DNA from: Macrocybe gigantea
Lineage: Eukaryota; Basidiomycota; Agaricomycetes; Agaricales; Callistosporiaceae
Direction: 5' to 3'
Assembly (NCBI GenBank): GCA_011319805.1
Contig: SJRY01000250.1
Span: 620,001 to 684,000, forward strand
DNA length: 64,000 bases
A model generated the notes under the pieces. The model was given only the letters and a program-made list of their open reading frames with translations, searched no databases and was not told where the DNA came from. Numbering within the stretch: the first letter of the stretch is position 1; every line of letters begins with the position of its first letter. This document shows positions 1-11,728 of this stretch, in pieces. The translations under genes were made by a program, and so were the position numbers.

Positions 1-2198
1 ACTCCTCCAGCGAATGTCAAGCTGAGCGGATCGAATCAACTGAATGACTACTCAAATAGATGAAATTCAACGCACAGGTTACCATAAACTCCCACATTGG
101 GTCCTTTGATGTTGTTCCTGAACCAGCGTTCCGGATTGAAGATGTTGGCGTCTTCACCAAAGACATCCGTATTCCTGCGTAGATTTGGTCAAATTTTTCC
201 GGGATGCACTCCGATTTCCCTCTCACCTATGGTAGCCTGCTATGGAGGCTATGACTTTGATGCCCTTTGGAACCGGTAACTCGCTGATCATTTCACCGTT
301 CGTCGTCCTGATGGGCTTCGACAAAGGAATCACGTCATCATAAGCGGCCCGCCGATAGTTCTGGTACAGTGCCGGGTGAAAACGCATGGCCTCCTGTAAA
401 ATGGTCAGGATAAACGCTCGGTCCAACCACAGATCGTATACCTTGAGAACGGCAGCGAGGTAGGGCATGCCCTCCATGTCAGCAGCAGTAAAGTCTCGCG
501 TGCCGATGCTCTGTTTCGTCTCTCGGATTTCATCTCGTAGTTTCCTCTGCACATCAGGGTGACGTGCGACTTCCAAAAGCACCCAGCACAGTGTGGTCGC
601 GCTGGTTTCATGGCCTGCAAGCAATATCGTTCTTCGCCGAGATGTCAGCCTGAAACATGGCCATGGCCTTCCCCATCCAAACCTCTCACCGCATCTGAGC
701 CAACATTTCCTCCTCTGTCAAGCCCGTTGCAGGATTTTCCGACGCATTAGCCTTGACTGCCGTCCATATACGTTCTTAATATATTCAGGGGAGAGAACAG
801 GCGATGTAGACTGACCTAGAAGCGTGAGGATATCTTTGTTGCCTTTGCCTTGAAGTAGTGCATCCGCCTTGGAGTTAACGAGTTCTCTAGTTATCGCGTT
901 TGCAAGCTCGGCTGTGTGGCGAGCGTGGGCAAGATTTCGACGCTGAGAATACTTTGACATGAGCTGGAGGACCCAGATCGGCAACACTGTCTGCATGAAT
1001 ATGGACGAATTGGATGGCGAGCCCAGTGTATCATTCCTTCAAATACAGTTCAGATCGAGAGGGGTAACAGTAGGCAGGTTGAATGTTCACATCAAACCGA
1101 AATAAGCTTGCATGAATGGGTTATCTGCTTTGGCTAATGCTCCAAAATGGTAATCAAAGGCAGCTAGATTGTTTTCGTCAAAAACTCGCTGCAAGAACCG
1201 ATGCAAAAGCAACCCACCTTCGCCTATAGAATCCATAGTCGCACGAGACAGCCAAGAGGCCACATTCAGTACAACCGATTGGTCAGAAGAGCTGGCAAGC
1301 ATATCGGCCCACTGTGATGTTAACTGCAGATGGCATGAGCGTTTGCTGTGCTGGAGAAACTTTACAACACCTCAGGAATCAGCGTACATTTGCACCAATC
1401 TTTCTGAATATAGGAACGAATGCCTTTGATTCCGGCGCTGCGGCATGGATAGTCAGTCACTGATGTTGTGTACTAATAGTGTATTTCACCTCCAAATCCA
1501 GGCAGCATGACCTTGCGCTGCCGCTTATGAATTTCACCTAGAACGCAGGTCAATATGGTATAAATGTGCCCAGAGGAAAATGAGAATCCTACCATCTGCC
1601 CAGAGAAGTCCTCTACCCATGAGGACACGAGAGATTTCTGTCCTCTCAGGCCACTTGAGATATCCATAGCCTGTTGGATAGTTGGATCAGCAGAAATTCG
1701 GACAGGCATGAGTGATAATACCCGAAGTATGGAAGATATGCTGGAGAGCTTTAGGGTCTGAAATCAGCAACCTATCTTCCTACATATTACGGAATATGGA
1801 ATTAATCGATCAAGAAGACGAGCGACTATGAGGCATACACCAAACGGTCCTTTGATGCGGACTACGTCGCCGTACAGTTGCTGATATTTGAAGTCGGGCA
1901 CTCCTGCCTGACTCTGGAATATCTCCGGCAGGTTTCCTAGGAAACAGCGCATGAGGAACTGTCATTGAACCTCTTGAGCAAAAAAGACCTTTACCCAACC
2001 AATACGATTCGGGAGCTGGGCCTGGTATGTTAGCAACGGAAATCCTGGTGTAGCGACGATAGAAAAGATAAACAGCCACGAGGCATGCTGCAATGACAGA
2101 AGATTGCGGCGTCTAAACGGATTCAGCGGCGTTGTCAATTTTGGTGGGCGTCTGAAAAACGGAAAACGTACAGATAGCGACTTGTACAAGTTATCCAT
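1..2198 (-). CDS. Cytochrome P450 monooxygenase, 3' end cut by window
   Basis: This is a microsomal heme-thiolate monooxygenase of unknown substrate. The start is placed at the ATG at 2198: a short first exon (MDNLYKSLS), a 59-nt intron, then a frame reading SSVIAACLVAVYLFYRRYT, a typical N-terminal membrane anchor, followed by the proline-rich hinge IPGPAPESYWLG. Later exons give NLPEIFQSQAG and LYGDVVRIKGPFG (around 1850-1950), KRQRKVMLPGFG (C-helix region, around 1500), the I-helix AGHETSATTLCW (around 600), and the ExxR K-helix EAMRFHPA (around 390). ANIFNPERWF lies near 140. The Cys heme-ligand loop would lie before base 1 and is not visible, so function cannot be confirmed here. Basidiomycetes carry large P450 families and I cannot name the CYP family. 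At least six introns are needed. Confidence 0.93.
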
Positions 2199-2818
2199 TG
2201 CAAAGTGGCTGAACTGGATGACGGTGAGTGAGGGAACACCTGGAAGGAGCAAGGCGGCATCAGCGGAATCACCGCTAGGTGGTAATATGGCTGGCAGACG
2301 TCTAAACGTTCATCCGTTGCATCACTTCATGTGACTAGCCTGGGAGGATGGGGACAGCGTTGTGCACCTGTCCCAGGAGTGAGGGCATTTTAGGGGCGTC
2401 CGAGTGAACAGATTATCCACGACTCATGCAGTGCGGGGTAATGGAGGCGCGGTGGAGATTTCCAACGGAAACATGCAATATAGCTAAGCCCCTCGGCCGC
2501 CGTAAGAATTATTTTATATCATTGGCCATGTGAGATTCCTTACCCCCTCCATGTGAGGTGTTTTTCGCATTGTGGAAAAAAAAAAAAAAAAAAAAAACTC
2601 CATTACGTAATCAAGTGATCCCTACGAAGAAAGATGATTTTTCACACTTCAGACATAGATATATCGGATATGTAAAAAAACATCTTAAACGTTAAGAATA
2701 TTCAGGTTTTCAATCCAGCACTAGTTGAATTGCTCAGTAAAAGCAGCCCATTGCCGAACGTGTGATCTTGACCACATATGACAGTGCACGTGACCATTTC
2801 TGCCATTCCTTCACACTC
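2199..2818. other. Intergenic region between P450 and the DMAC1-like gene
   Basis: About 620 bp with no coding sequence that I can support. It should hold the divergent promoters of the P450 (-) and of the small + gene starting at 2819. The only notable element is a long A homopolymer at 2576-2597. Short open frames crossing the region show no protein-like composition. Confidence 0.6.
2576..2597. repeat. A22 homopolymer
   Basis: An uninterrupted run of about 22 A residues in the intergenic region upstream of the P450. Similar runs occur at 38277-38294 and 46396-46412. They could be simple slippage repeats or nucleosome-excluding promoter tracts. The true length should be treated with caution because sequencing of homopolymers is error-prone. 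Confidence 0.85.
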
Positions 2819-3081
2819 ATGACGGATCGAACACCTCCTCCTGCGCAATACAAAGACTGCTTGTCCTGTCGTATCATCGGCACAGGAACATTCGGTGCTG
2901 TTGGGTCATATGCTCTCTGGCAATCGCGAGCCGCCGCGCCAGGCAGCCCAATGCAGAAGAGGCTCATCGCAGGACTTGGTGTGGGTCTGTGTCATTCATA
3001 GACGACCGTCTGAAATGTCTGTTCACTGACGATCCAATATATAGCTCTGTTAGCCGGGGGGTCGTGAGGTGGCTTCAATAG
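2819..3081 (+). CDS. DMAC1-like (DUF4536) small mitochondrial membrane protein
   Basis: A 68-residue protein from two exons, 2819-2988 and 3045-3081, joined across a 55-nt GT-AG intron. The first exon reads MTDRTPPPAQYKDCLSCRII and continues GTGTFGAVGSYALWQSR. The splice gives GLGVGLSVSRGVVRWLQ and a stop. The CxxC motif (DCLSCR) followed by a Gly/Ala-rich hydrophobic segment, a short basic loop and a second hydrophobic segment is the layout of the DUF4536/DMAC1-like family. In animals DMAC1 helps assemble the distal membrane arm of respiratory complex I. A mitochondrial inner-membrane role is inferred from the family. The exon join was chosen because it restores the aromatic, basic C-terminus expected in the family. 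The intron-read-through frame stops at 2998. Confidence 0.75.
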
Positions 3082-3150
3082 AATTTTATTTAGACGAGCA
3101 TTAGGATTGCATGGATTCTATTCTAGGAAGTTCAAACCCTGCTTGCCAAT

Positions 3151-4348
3151 TCATGAGTGAGTGAAATTTGCCTTTCTCTTCTCCGCGAAGGCAGCCATGC
3201 CTGAACATGGACCACATCAGCCCAACTCAACGTATAACAATCAGACGACGTGCCTTCTTTCTGATCCTTTGTGGCAAACAGTCCATGGAAGATTCGCCGT
3301 TCGAACCGCAGTCCCTCAGCGAGTGTCAGCTCGTAAGCTAAGAGAGACCGGCTTAGAACTCCACTATAGCCACGAAAGACGAAATCGGGATGACACACCA
3401 GCATTGACAACTTCCTTGCCAGCTTGCACGGCGATCTGGCTCTTGCTGGCAATCTCCTTTGCCATTGCGATAGCTTCTTTGACGACCTGCCCCTCGCCTT
3501 CACCGACAATGCGACTGATCATACCCCAATTTTCGGCTTCTTGGGCGGTGATCTGGCGGCCGGTCAGAACCAACTCCATTGCACGCGATTTTCCAACGAG
3601 CTGTGCCAATCGTTGTGAGCCTCCTCCGCCAGGAATGACACCGAGGTTGATCTCGGGTTGGCCAAACTTGGCAGTGGGCGACGCGAGGATGATATCACAC
3701 ATGAGCGCCAGTTCACATCCACCGCCCAGCTATAGTTCAACGGCGAAGTTAGCGAGATCCAGCATCCTTCAAGGGTCAACACATACCGCATATCCGCTTA
3801 CCGCTGCAATGATGGGCTTGCGAACGCGGGTCATATTGGCCCAATCCTCTAAGAAACGATTTCTGTAAACGTCGGCATCTACGGTGGTGCATGAGATCCT
3901 TCGGAACCATACATCTAGTTGTGTTGCTTACATTCCTTGTCCTTCATTTCCTTTATGTCGGCACCAGCTGGACGGATGCTTTGCTTAACAGAGTGCGGTT
4001 GGCAATGAGAATACAACGCAAACCTGCGAATGCTCTCTCAGAGCCAGTCAACACGATGGCACCGACAGAGGCGTCATTGTCGGCTTCCAGGAATGCCTTG
4101 TTAAGTTCCGCAAACAAGGGCGAGCTCAGAGCATTCAAAGCCTTTGGTCTGTTGAGGGTTACGAGCGCAACGGAAGGTTCCGGGCGCGATGTGAGAATGA
4201 ATTCATACTGGGTCTGCGCTGATGACGACATGAGCCGGGTTGCTGGTGTAGATGCAAAGAGGAATAGGCGTTTGCGGGCTGGAATGGATTGGCCGATGGA
4301 GGTGAGCCTCAGGTGGTTATAAAGCGACCGGTAGACGGTGTGGGACAT
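3151..4348 (-). CDS. ECHS1: Mitochondrial enoyl-CoA hydratase (crotonase family)
   Basis: Hydrates 2-enoyl-CoA to 3-hydroxyacyl-CoA in fatty-acid and branched-chain amino-acid breakdown. Six exons fit the family: 4348-4024, 3967-3932, 3878-3787, 3729-3399, 3337-3254 and 3200-3151. The N-terminus [19 protein letters not shown] is basic and hydroxylated, consistent with a mitochondrial presequence. A 36-nt mini-exon supplies [12 protein letters not shown], part of the oxyanion-hole region. [16 protein letters not shown] and [12 protein letters not shown] follow, with the catalytic-glutamate region at [13 protein letters not shown]. The protein ends [14 protein letters not shown]. About 305 residues, normal for the family. 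The last intron (3253-3201) must use a GC donor (GAAG|GCACGT) to give KEGMAAF. The assumed start is the first ATG in frame; the longer open frame has only a GTG upstream. Confidence 0.95.
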
Positions 4349-4545
4349 GATGAACAAGAGGAGATCCACTTCAAACTCAGTGATGGGTGAATGAAGACGA
4401 CGAAGCGGAGTCTCGGACTCCGGACAATGTCGACAATCACGGACTCGGTCGTCAGGGTTGTCCCCACGACATTAGGTAGATGAAACATACAATGTATCTT
4501 GTTACTCTAGATACATGCCACGAATGCTTTACAATATACTCGCTA

Positions 4546-5059
4546 TCAGGGTATCGGTGTTGCGGGTATGAGGGGCAGAATCACCACTCTATCTCGGTCC
4601 CACTGAAACAAGTCAAAGGTCCATCAGCATCCAAAAGCCTGAATGTTGAATGTGGGGCAGATGCCATACCACACCATCCGTCCAATAGACATCGCTTTCT
4701 ACTTGCTGTCGCACGCTGAGTATACGTTTAGTATTGACATTCCCGAGTCGATGAGTTTCTCGAATCACGCTTACTCTTCGATGCTGGCTGCCTTGCAAAT
4801 GAAGACCGAGCCTACCATTTTCTTGTCCTGTGACGCGAGCGATTCAGGCGACATCAGCGCACCACCGATGCCTGATCAAAATCATGTCAGATCGGTGCTG
4901 GCAACGCGGAGCGCAGACAGCGTTACGAATGAATCCGTTCTCGATGCGCTCCTTTGCAGTTACAAGATGGGTGTCTCTGACCGAGAGACGCTTCTGAAAG
5001 GTTCCTTCCTCGGTTTTGTCTGGCGCGTAGACTAGGAACGTGAAAACTTGTGCTTCCAT
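4546..5059 (-). CDS. YCII-related domain protein
   Basis: A small single-domain protein of the YCII (YciI-like) ferredoxin-fold family. Its cellular role is unknown; relatives are proposed to be small-molecule enzymes or regulators. Exon 1 begins MEAQVFTFLVYAPDKTEEGT and continues RLSVRDTHLVTAKERIENGFI. A short intron leads to GGALMSPESLASQDKKMVGS and VFICKAASIEE, then VRQQVESDVYWTDGV, then WDRDRVVILPLIPATPIP and a stop. The pattern RLxVRxxHL...G.I..GGAL....MVGS.FI.....E.VR..VESD.Y...GVWD matches the family along its whole length. Four exons and three introns of about 55 nt. The competing + strand frame at 4643-5035 runs through these introns and lacks family character. Confidence 0.88.
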
Positions 5060-5161
5060 CGAGGAAAAGACGAACTGTGTATATTATCACAATAAATTAG
5101 GATATCTCAAAGGCAATGAGTGATCGCGCAACTCCGGGCCGCTCAGGCCCGGACAAGTCCG

Positions 5162-8100
5162 TTACCCCTTCTTGACTTTTGTAGCTTTGGGTCCCGGTTT
5201 ACTCTTAACCTTCCTCCGCGACTGTCGAATGGGGTACGGCCCTTCGATGATCTCGATCTCGTCGTCACTAATTACTCCTATCTCCAATTTTCGCTTGCCA
5301 CCTCTGGAAGATGACGTGCTGGTAACGCTCTCTACTTCAAATGGCTCATTCACGTTTGTATTCGATCCGCGATTGCTGCCCTGCGCTGGGCTCTGCCGGC
5401 TCCAGCCAATGGATGTCCGAATTGATGAGCGCGAGACAATGGAAGAGGCCGGTGAGGCTCTCGATGCCAGTCGTTTGTCCATCTTTGAGTTCCCCAATGC
5501 CTCTCCCGTCAAATCGTCTCGGCGAGGGTAGGAGGTCTGATGAGCAGCGTTATCTACTCTTGTTTCCCGCCAGTCCCGCTTGAACACGTTGTCTGCAGAC
5601 AGGCCATCTTCCAGGCAACGTAAATTGCCTTCTAAATTGGAGCCGCCTTCACACTGGGGATTTCGCAAGATCCCGTCCCCAGTGACACGCGACGCGAAGA
5701 CATCCAAAGGTAAAGACGTAGAGTTCTTCACCGAGTACTTTGGGTCTGCCGCTCTCTCCTTTGAATCAGGCGTGGCCGCGTCCCCCAGATGCTCGATCCA
5801 TTCCCAGGGTCGATTCACCACCGCACCCGTATAGGTTGCATTGCCGGCGGCATCTCGGGATGAATGAACCAGATCCGAGACGGAGTCAATGTGAGGCGTG
5901 TATGGAAGAAGCGCGATGAGGCGTTTACGGTGATCCGTTGGCAGGTCCGAAGGAAGATCCGTCGCAGGCATCTGAGGATAGTTGCGGAAAGGGTCGAAGG
6001 GTATCGTTCTGATGTCCAGAGGCTTTTCTATCCGCCGAGTCAGCTACACGAATCGTAAAGAAAAAAGGGAGAAAACCAACCATCGCAAACATAACAAAGC
6101 GTATCGATAATGATAGAAAAGACTGACGCGTCATATGCGTCTGAAGAGCCAACATTCTATTTCTTCGAGTCAAACCTTGATTCTGACACACGAAGAAATG
6201 CACCTACTAGAGCCAAACTGAGTAAAGATGACGTAATCACCTCACATGACTCGGATGTTTTCGCTGTCCAGACACGTTGGAAGCGCAATTCAAACTGCAG
6301 GAGTCTGCAGCAGAGTATGACAATCCCCGCGATTTGGTGTTCTTCATGGCTTAAGCTCTCCGATGATGCCACGGTGGATGCAACACGTTGAATTTTTCCG
6401 CAAAGATTTGTGAGAAACTCTTCTTGCACAGATGATTCGAGGCCCAATGTTGTACTATCGCTTCCGATAGGATCTGCCACCGAAACAAGCACCCGAAGAA
6501 GTTCACTGATTTGCCGAAGAGGGCGAGGCAGGGCATCGTTCTCGAGCAATGTGAAGTTTTCGGTGATGCACCGAAAACCTATATTGATGAACTGGAGAAA
6601 ATAAATCAGGAATACTTAATGCTTATCTCGCAACGACGTACTCTCTGCGCTACTTCTTTGTTCACATTGCGTGTCATTTCGCTGATATAATAAGCTTCCT
6701 CAGATGACATGGAATGGTGCAAGAACTTGAGGACCAAGTGGTCTAGATTGGAAATAGCTGTTTGACGGGTATCACCGTCAGCCAGGTCGCGTGCCAGCTG
6801 CTTGAACACAAGGCGCATTTGGACCATTGTGGCGGACATGTTCCATGGGCTGAGGAGCGAGGCAGCGGTTGGCCATTCGGAAAGTTCTGGGTAGTCGTTC
6901 ATGAGCTGGTGAGTAAACTAATTGAACTGCGGCTCACCATCGAACGTGTCACACAGCAACATGCGAAGTCCATCCACCATGTAGCGACTCATGTCTCCAT
7001 CGAGCTCACCAGCGAATTCCAAAGGCTGTTCGAAAGCATCTCGAATTGTATCTAGATGTCTATAGGCACCCTGGCGGAAATAATTATCGCGGCATAAGCC
7101 ATGTCGAAGTGAAATTGAATCACTTCGCGACGCATCGCTCAGGTTCGCATTATGCTCTATCAGAACAAGCAGCGGGACACTAGAAGCGAGGAGGGGGAAG
7201 TGGGTTGTCGAGTACGCATATTGTCGCCGTGTTTGTATGCGCTGAATGTCATAGACTTCTGTCAAAATACTTGCCTCGTCGCCGGCTTCAGGCAAGAGAA
7301 GCAACCTGCAAAGAGTGTTGGCTGCACACAGAAATGTATCCACCGACCCGTCCCGCCCATCGGAGGTATATGAAGCCGCTAAATGCCAAGCAGGATAGAT
7401 AAGGCCTTCTAAGATAGTTGTTGTTTTTAACGAGCCATGCGCTATCAGAAAGATCAGTGTGACAATGAAGGCGTCCCAAACATCTGCGTGCAGTACAACC
7501 AGCTCGCTCTTGCCAAGACCAAGCAACCAACGCAGTACCTCGGCATCTAAACCTGTGGCTAGATGCTGGTCAATGTGCCATAGAAACGTCGCGTATCGTA
7601 AAGCACAAGCTCTACGACCTTCGAGGTCCCCGGTCATTGCAGGAATCTGGCGCAGACTGGCAAAGGTGTTGTCCCAGACTTTCCATGCCCAGTCGAAAGA
7701 CATTCGGTATTTAATCCACAAACTATTTGCCAGTATTGACGGCGCGTCTTCATTAGGATCACCAGCAAGGAGTAGAATTTCTGTTAAAACGTCCGGTACG
7801 TCTGTCGGATGTTCAGTGAAGGGTTGAAGGGCCTGTAAAAGGGTGTAGGTGACGAAAAATACCACTCAAAGGGTCGTCTTACAATAGTAAAAGCAGAGAT
7901 ATCGGCATTGACGCGCTCCCGAGACTGGGGAGCTAGATATCTTGAATTGTCTAATTCGAGTAAGAGCGAGAGCAAAGGACGGGATTGTACTCCTCGTGCT
8001 TTCCATACTTGATGAGCGGTGTCGAGGGCAGCGACGACGCGACCAGTGGAATCCATACAAGCCCAGATCGTAGCAAATCGATGCAATGTGTCAATCACCG

Positions 8101-10873
8101 TGATCAGAACATCGATAGAAGCGCTATGCTCTAGGAAATACAAAGTAAGCTGGAAGCACCGTTTTTAGATTCCGTGTACGAAGGATATCTTCGGATCGTA
8201 CCTCAAGTATGGCATCAAAACAAGTGATGCGATTCATGACTTCGACCGCAACGCAGTAAGACTTGATCGGCATCGCGTGAATTTCTTGCATTTCAAGTCT
8301 GGGAAACACGAATAAGGAACAGTTCTCTCAAGATCAGAGCTCTTACTCGGAGATGCGATTTTGAAGAATTGGGAGAAGCCATTCCTCGATAGTTCTCACT
8401 TGCTCAAAACGCGTGGACGATAATGTGTGGACTAGACACATCGGCAACTCTTGCAAAGACACCGTGGATGGTCCACCTGGGAGAGAATATCACCGAGGGC
8501 ACAATATGTCAATGATTTTCGCTATACCATTGAAAAATTCTGGCAAGACAGAGCGAATCTCACGACGTAGCTCCCGCTCATTCGCATCTTCCGGAATCTC
8601 ACGGATACGAACACCGTAAAGAACAACTTTGCGCTGATTGATCAGCGATAAAGTCGTTCTATGTAGAGGAATATGCTGGAGGAATTTCCGGTGACGAGAT
8701 TTCGACTGCTGAAAAGGAAGGAAACATAGGCCTAATGGACTGTGCGCAAGAGAATAGAATCTCACGTCTGCAACCGATAATCCACTTTCCCCGCGAGCTA
8801 TCAAACGTTGAAGGTAGGCAGAATATGAGAACAGTTCCTGCTTAACAAGCCTCCCATATAACAGGGTGACTGCACCCAAGTTCTTGATATCTCCGGCAAT
8901 CTCCGACGAATCTAGCCAGTCGAAAAGGGCGTCCTGAAGCATTTCATCCGGAGGGTGTAGATGTCTTCGCACCGCACGATCACCTGTCTTTTCACGCCAA
9001 TAACGCAGGAGGGTCACAGCGGCATATGGTCTGTGTTTTCCGTACTGAGACTGTGTAACAGCCCAAGTCAGTAGTAGGTCAAGCTTTTCACTGAAAGCCG
9101 ATGGTATATCTGTTGCCAAGTCGGTAAAAAAGTCAAGAGCCCGAAGATCCGTATTGGTGGATATGGAATTGAGAAGCTGCAAGGTTGGCCCAAATCGTTA
9201 GGATGCTTTTTTCCCGGGAAAAAAAGGGGAAAATCACTTTAATGTCTGTCAATGCAGAATCCAGTCTATTCGATGCCTGAAAGGGCATATTTTGAAAAAG
9301 CATGGTTTCGTTTCGTCGTCTGATATCATGGAACAAATCCGAGATTATACGGTGGAGGTCATTGGAGGACCCTTCGTTCCAGCGAAGGTTGGGAGAATCG
9401 CCCAAGATATCGTTGGTCAGGATCTCTTCTATGAGGTTTGAGTATGATAGCCACATCCTTGGGCTTATGAAGGAGTCTGGAGAAGATATGCAAAGTCGCT
9501 TTCTGACATGTCAGTCCGCAATTCAAGAGATAAATTTTCTGGTCTGACTCAACTTGTAGGAGTGTCTTGAGCAGTCTTTGTGTGTCGACGAGACTCTGTT
9601 GGGCAGATGTCATACGGATCTAGAAGTCGATGAGTTAGGGCATGTGTTGATGGAGTGAGGTTTCACGGCACCTCGTTTAGTTTGGACAAGCATGCATCGA
9701 CGAAAGGGCGCGAGAGGGCCAGGCAGTTTGTCATGCTGTCAAGGTATTCATCTGCTAAGTATGTAACAAAACTGGCCTGTGCCAAGTTACAGTTTCCCAT
9801 TTGTTGGACCAGCCAAGTCAGAAAAGTACGGTGGTCCACTAGGCCTTCACTGAAAAATGCCCGCAAGAGCTTTAAACTAATGGTGTTGAAGCATGAGAAA
9901 CATGGAGATAAGATGTAAGGAAGCTTTTGTATACCAGTAGATGAAGCGAGAAACCCAACGCTCCCGAGTGTCTTTGTCCATCAGAACTCCCTTGAAATTG
10001 TGCTTGACATTTAAGCCAGGCCGTGGTGCACTAGGAAGAGCTATATCTGAAAGCTGTTTCTTCATGTATCCAGTAACAATGTTTGCCCAGTCGATACTAT
10101 ACTGATTGGGATTATACGTCGGCTTGTTTCTGAGGCCAGCCTGAAGAATAGTCAGTGGTACCCAATTTCGGGAAGTTTACGAACACACTGTTTCGTTCGC
10201 GCCGAACACCCTTAGAAACCATACTGCTCTCGGTATGGCGACGTTGTTCACATGTAAAAGATCAAGAAGGTCATGTCCCTTGGCACCATGGGGAACGCTT
10301 TTACCCAACTTTTGGAGCGGGACGTCGGGATTGGCAAGGTCTGCGAACCACGCTGAGCGCTTGGAATCGTTTAAAGTTACTCTTGGAGGTATTCGGAACG
10401 TTGATTGCCTTGAAAAGAGTAAGCTACAAGATGATTGGGAATAAGCGGTGGCCTTACGGAACAGAAGGCAGGCTACTAGCCCTTCGATTAAATACTTCGT
10501 CCATGAGCGCCTCAAGCATAGACAAAGCATCGGCCGATTGGGATTCATCATTCATAAGCGTTTGCGCGCTGAAGTGCTCTGCCTAGTAACTTGATGAACG
10601 AACATGGTCCGTTCGAGGAAATGGGACACTCACAGCAATTTGTTGACCAAGGACAAACCCATTTTTGATGTTCCCTTCCGACAGAATATCCTCATCTTGA
10701 CCAGGACGTGGTGGATAAAATCCGGCGTAACCTATCTCATCGAGGTCATGCCAGGATACAATAAAAGCTGAACGCAGAAGCAAAGATATACCAAGGTCGG
10801 CGGATACATGGATTTTTGGCAGCCAGGCTGGAGGATGCAGTTTATAAGGACGCGGGATACTATCGTCTGACAT
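5162..10873 (-). CDS. MED12: Mediator complex subunit 12 (Med12/Srb8)
   Basis: Scaffold subunit of the Mediator kinase module (with Med13, Cdk8 and cyclin C), acting in the nucleus on RNA polymerase II transcription. The start at 10873 gives MSDDSIPRPYKLHPPAWLP, then FYPPRPGQDEDILSEGNIKN, a conserved N-terminal signature. The Med12 Pfam region follows as RVTLNDSKRSAWFADLANPD and VPLQKLGKSVPHGAKGHDLL, with AIPRAVWFLRVFGANET (about 10.2-10.5 kb) and MKKQLSDIALPSAPRPGLN (about 10.0 kb). A long alpha-helical body runs through 9.5-6.2 kb. The 3' exon (5971-5162) is Ser/Thr-rich and ends in a basic tail, KSKPGPKATKVKKG. Many introns of about 50-60 nt are needed. It is head-to-head with DAD2. Confidence 0.9.
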
Positions 10874-11028
10874 TATGGACGAAATGAGAAGGTTGAGGAT
10901 CTTTCAGCAGAGTAGGCTACCACGTCGCCATCTAGGCGGGCGAGGCACCGAGGCAGCTCTTGAAGCAAATGATCGTGTGGCGATCCGTGACTTGTGACAT
11001 CGCGTCACTTGCACAGAAGACGCTAACC
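10874..11028. promoter_or_regulatory. Bidirectional promoter, MED12 / DAD2
   Basis: The start codons of MED12 (-) and DAD2 (+) are separated by only 155 bp, so both promoters and 5' leaders must share this interval. No specific transcription-factor site can be assigned by eye. Confidence 0.6.
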
Positions 11029-11508
11029 ATGCGCCAGTCCACGCTTCCTCCCCGCAGCTCGTACATCTCCGCCTCCGTATCGCAGGCTAACTCTAGCGCT
11101 GCACTCGCCAAGCTTTCGGAGAAAAAGAAGGAATATCATGCGGTGTCTGCTTTGGAAAGGGCAAGCTCCCTCTACTTGGAAAGGATTGAAGGTTTGGGAG
11201 AAGATTTTGATATCATGGCCAATGCGGGTCAAAGTAGCATTCAGCCTTTTGTCGAACTGTCTACTCCTACACTGACCGATATAGTACACGGGCAGGTTCT
11301 CGAACAGTGGCCAAACATGTTTCGCCTTCTCAATCTCTTTCGTGAGCGTGTATGCACTTTCCCATTCTTGCAATACCTTTATCAATCGCCCCCAGTGTCT
11401 TCGACTACGAGACATCAAGAACCTACTGCCAACGACCCATCAGATGTCCATGCCTCGCCAGCGGAAGGCGAGAGACTGGTTCGGATACCCATTGAGGAGT
11501 TGCAATAA
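11029..11508 (+). CDS. DAD2: DASH complex subunit Dad2
   Basis: Component of the fungal DASH/Dam1 ring that couples kinetochores to spindle microtubules. The ATG at 11029 gives MRQSTLPPRSSYISASVSQA. The family core follows: KLSEKKKEYHAVSALERASS, LYLERIEGLGEDFDIMANAG, and after an intron of about 50 nt beginning near 11232, IHGQVLEQWPNMFRLLNLF. A second intron of 54 nt (starting near 11341) removes an otherwise open stretch. The tail ends RLVRIPIEELQ, as in other fungal Dad2 proteins. Roughly 123 residues, fitting for a basidiomycete Dad2. The open frame upstream of 11029 is not needed. The coiled-coil core with the invariant EQWPNMFR motif makes the call firm. Confidence 0.93.
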   Translation: MRQSTLPPRSSYISASVSQANSSAALAKLSEKKKEYHAVSALERASSLYLERIEGLGEDFDIMANAGQSSIQPFVELSTPTLTDIVHGQVLEQWPNMFRLLNLFRERVCTFPFLQYLYQSPPVSSTTRHQEPTANDPSDVHASPAEGERLVRIPIEELQ

Positions 11509-11728
11509 CGCCGCGAGGTGGACCTGCTACCTGTCAACCACACCTATCACGTCTGGTTCTGCTTTGAACAAGACTTGTATATTATGTAATGTAGAAGTGA
11601 AGGACAACGCCGAGAGAGCGACTAAATCATGCAACGTTCATCATGACCGTGCAGCACTCTTTTTTTGCTCTTTCAGAAGCGCAATTCGCTGAAAATCCCA
11701 TGTAAATGCATGAAAGCAAGTATTCTCT

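Noticed and set aside
3161..3868. 235-codon + strand open frame over the enoyl-CoA hydratase
   Set aside because: The minus strand encodes the conserved crotonase core across the same bases. The + frame crosses several of its introns and has no recognisable motif.
4643..5035. 130-codon + strand open frame
   Set aside because: It is antisense to the four-exon YCII-domain gene, whose conserved residues account for the sequence.
5172..5531. 119-codon + strand open frame over the MED12 3' exon
   Set aside because: The minus-strand frame is longer, continuous with MED12 and ends in a plausible basic tail.
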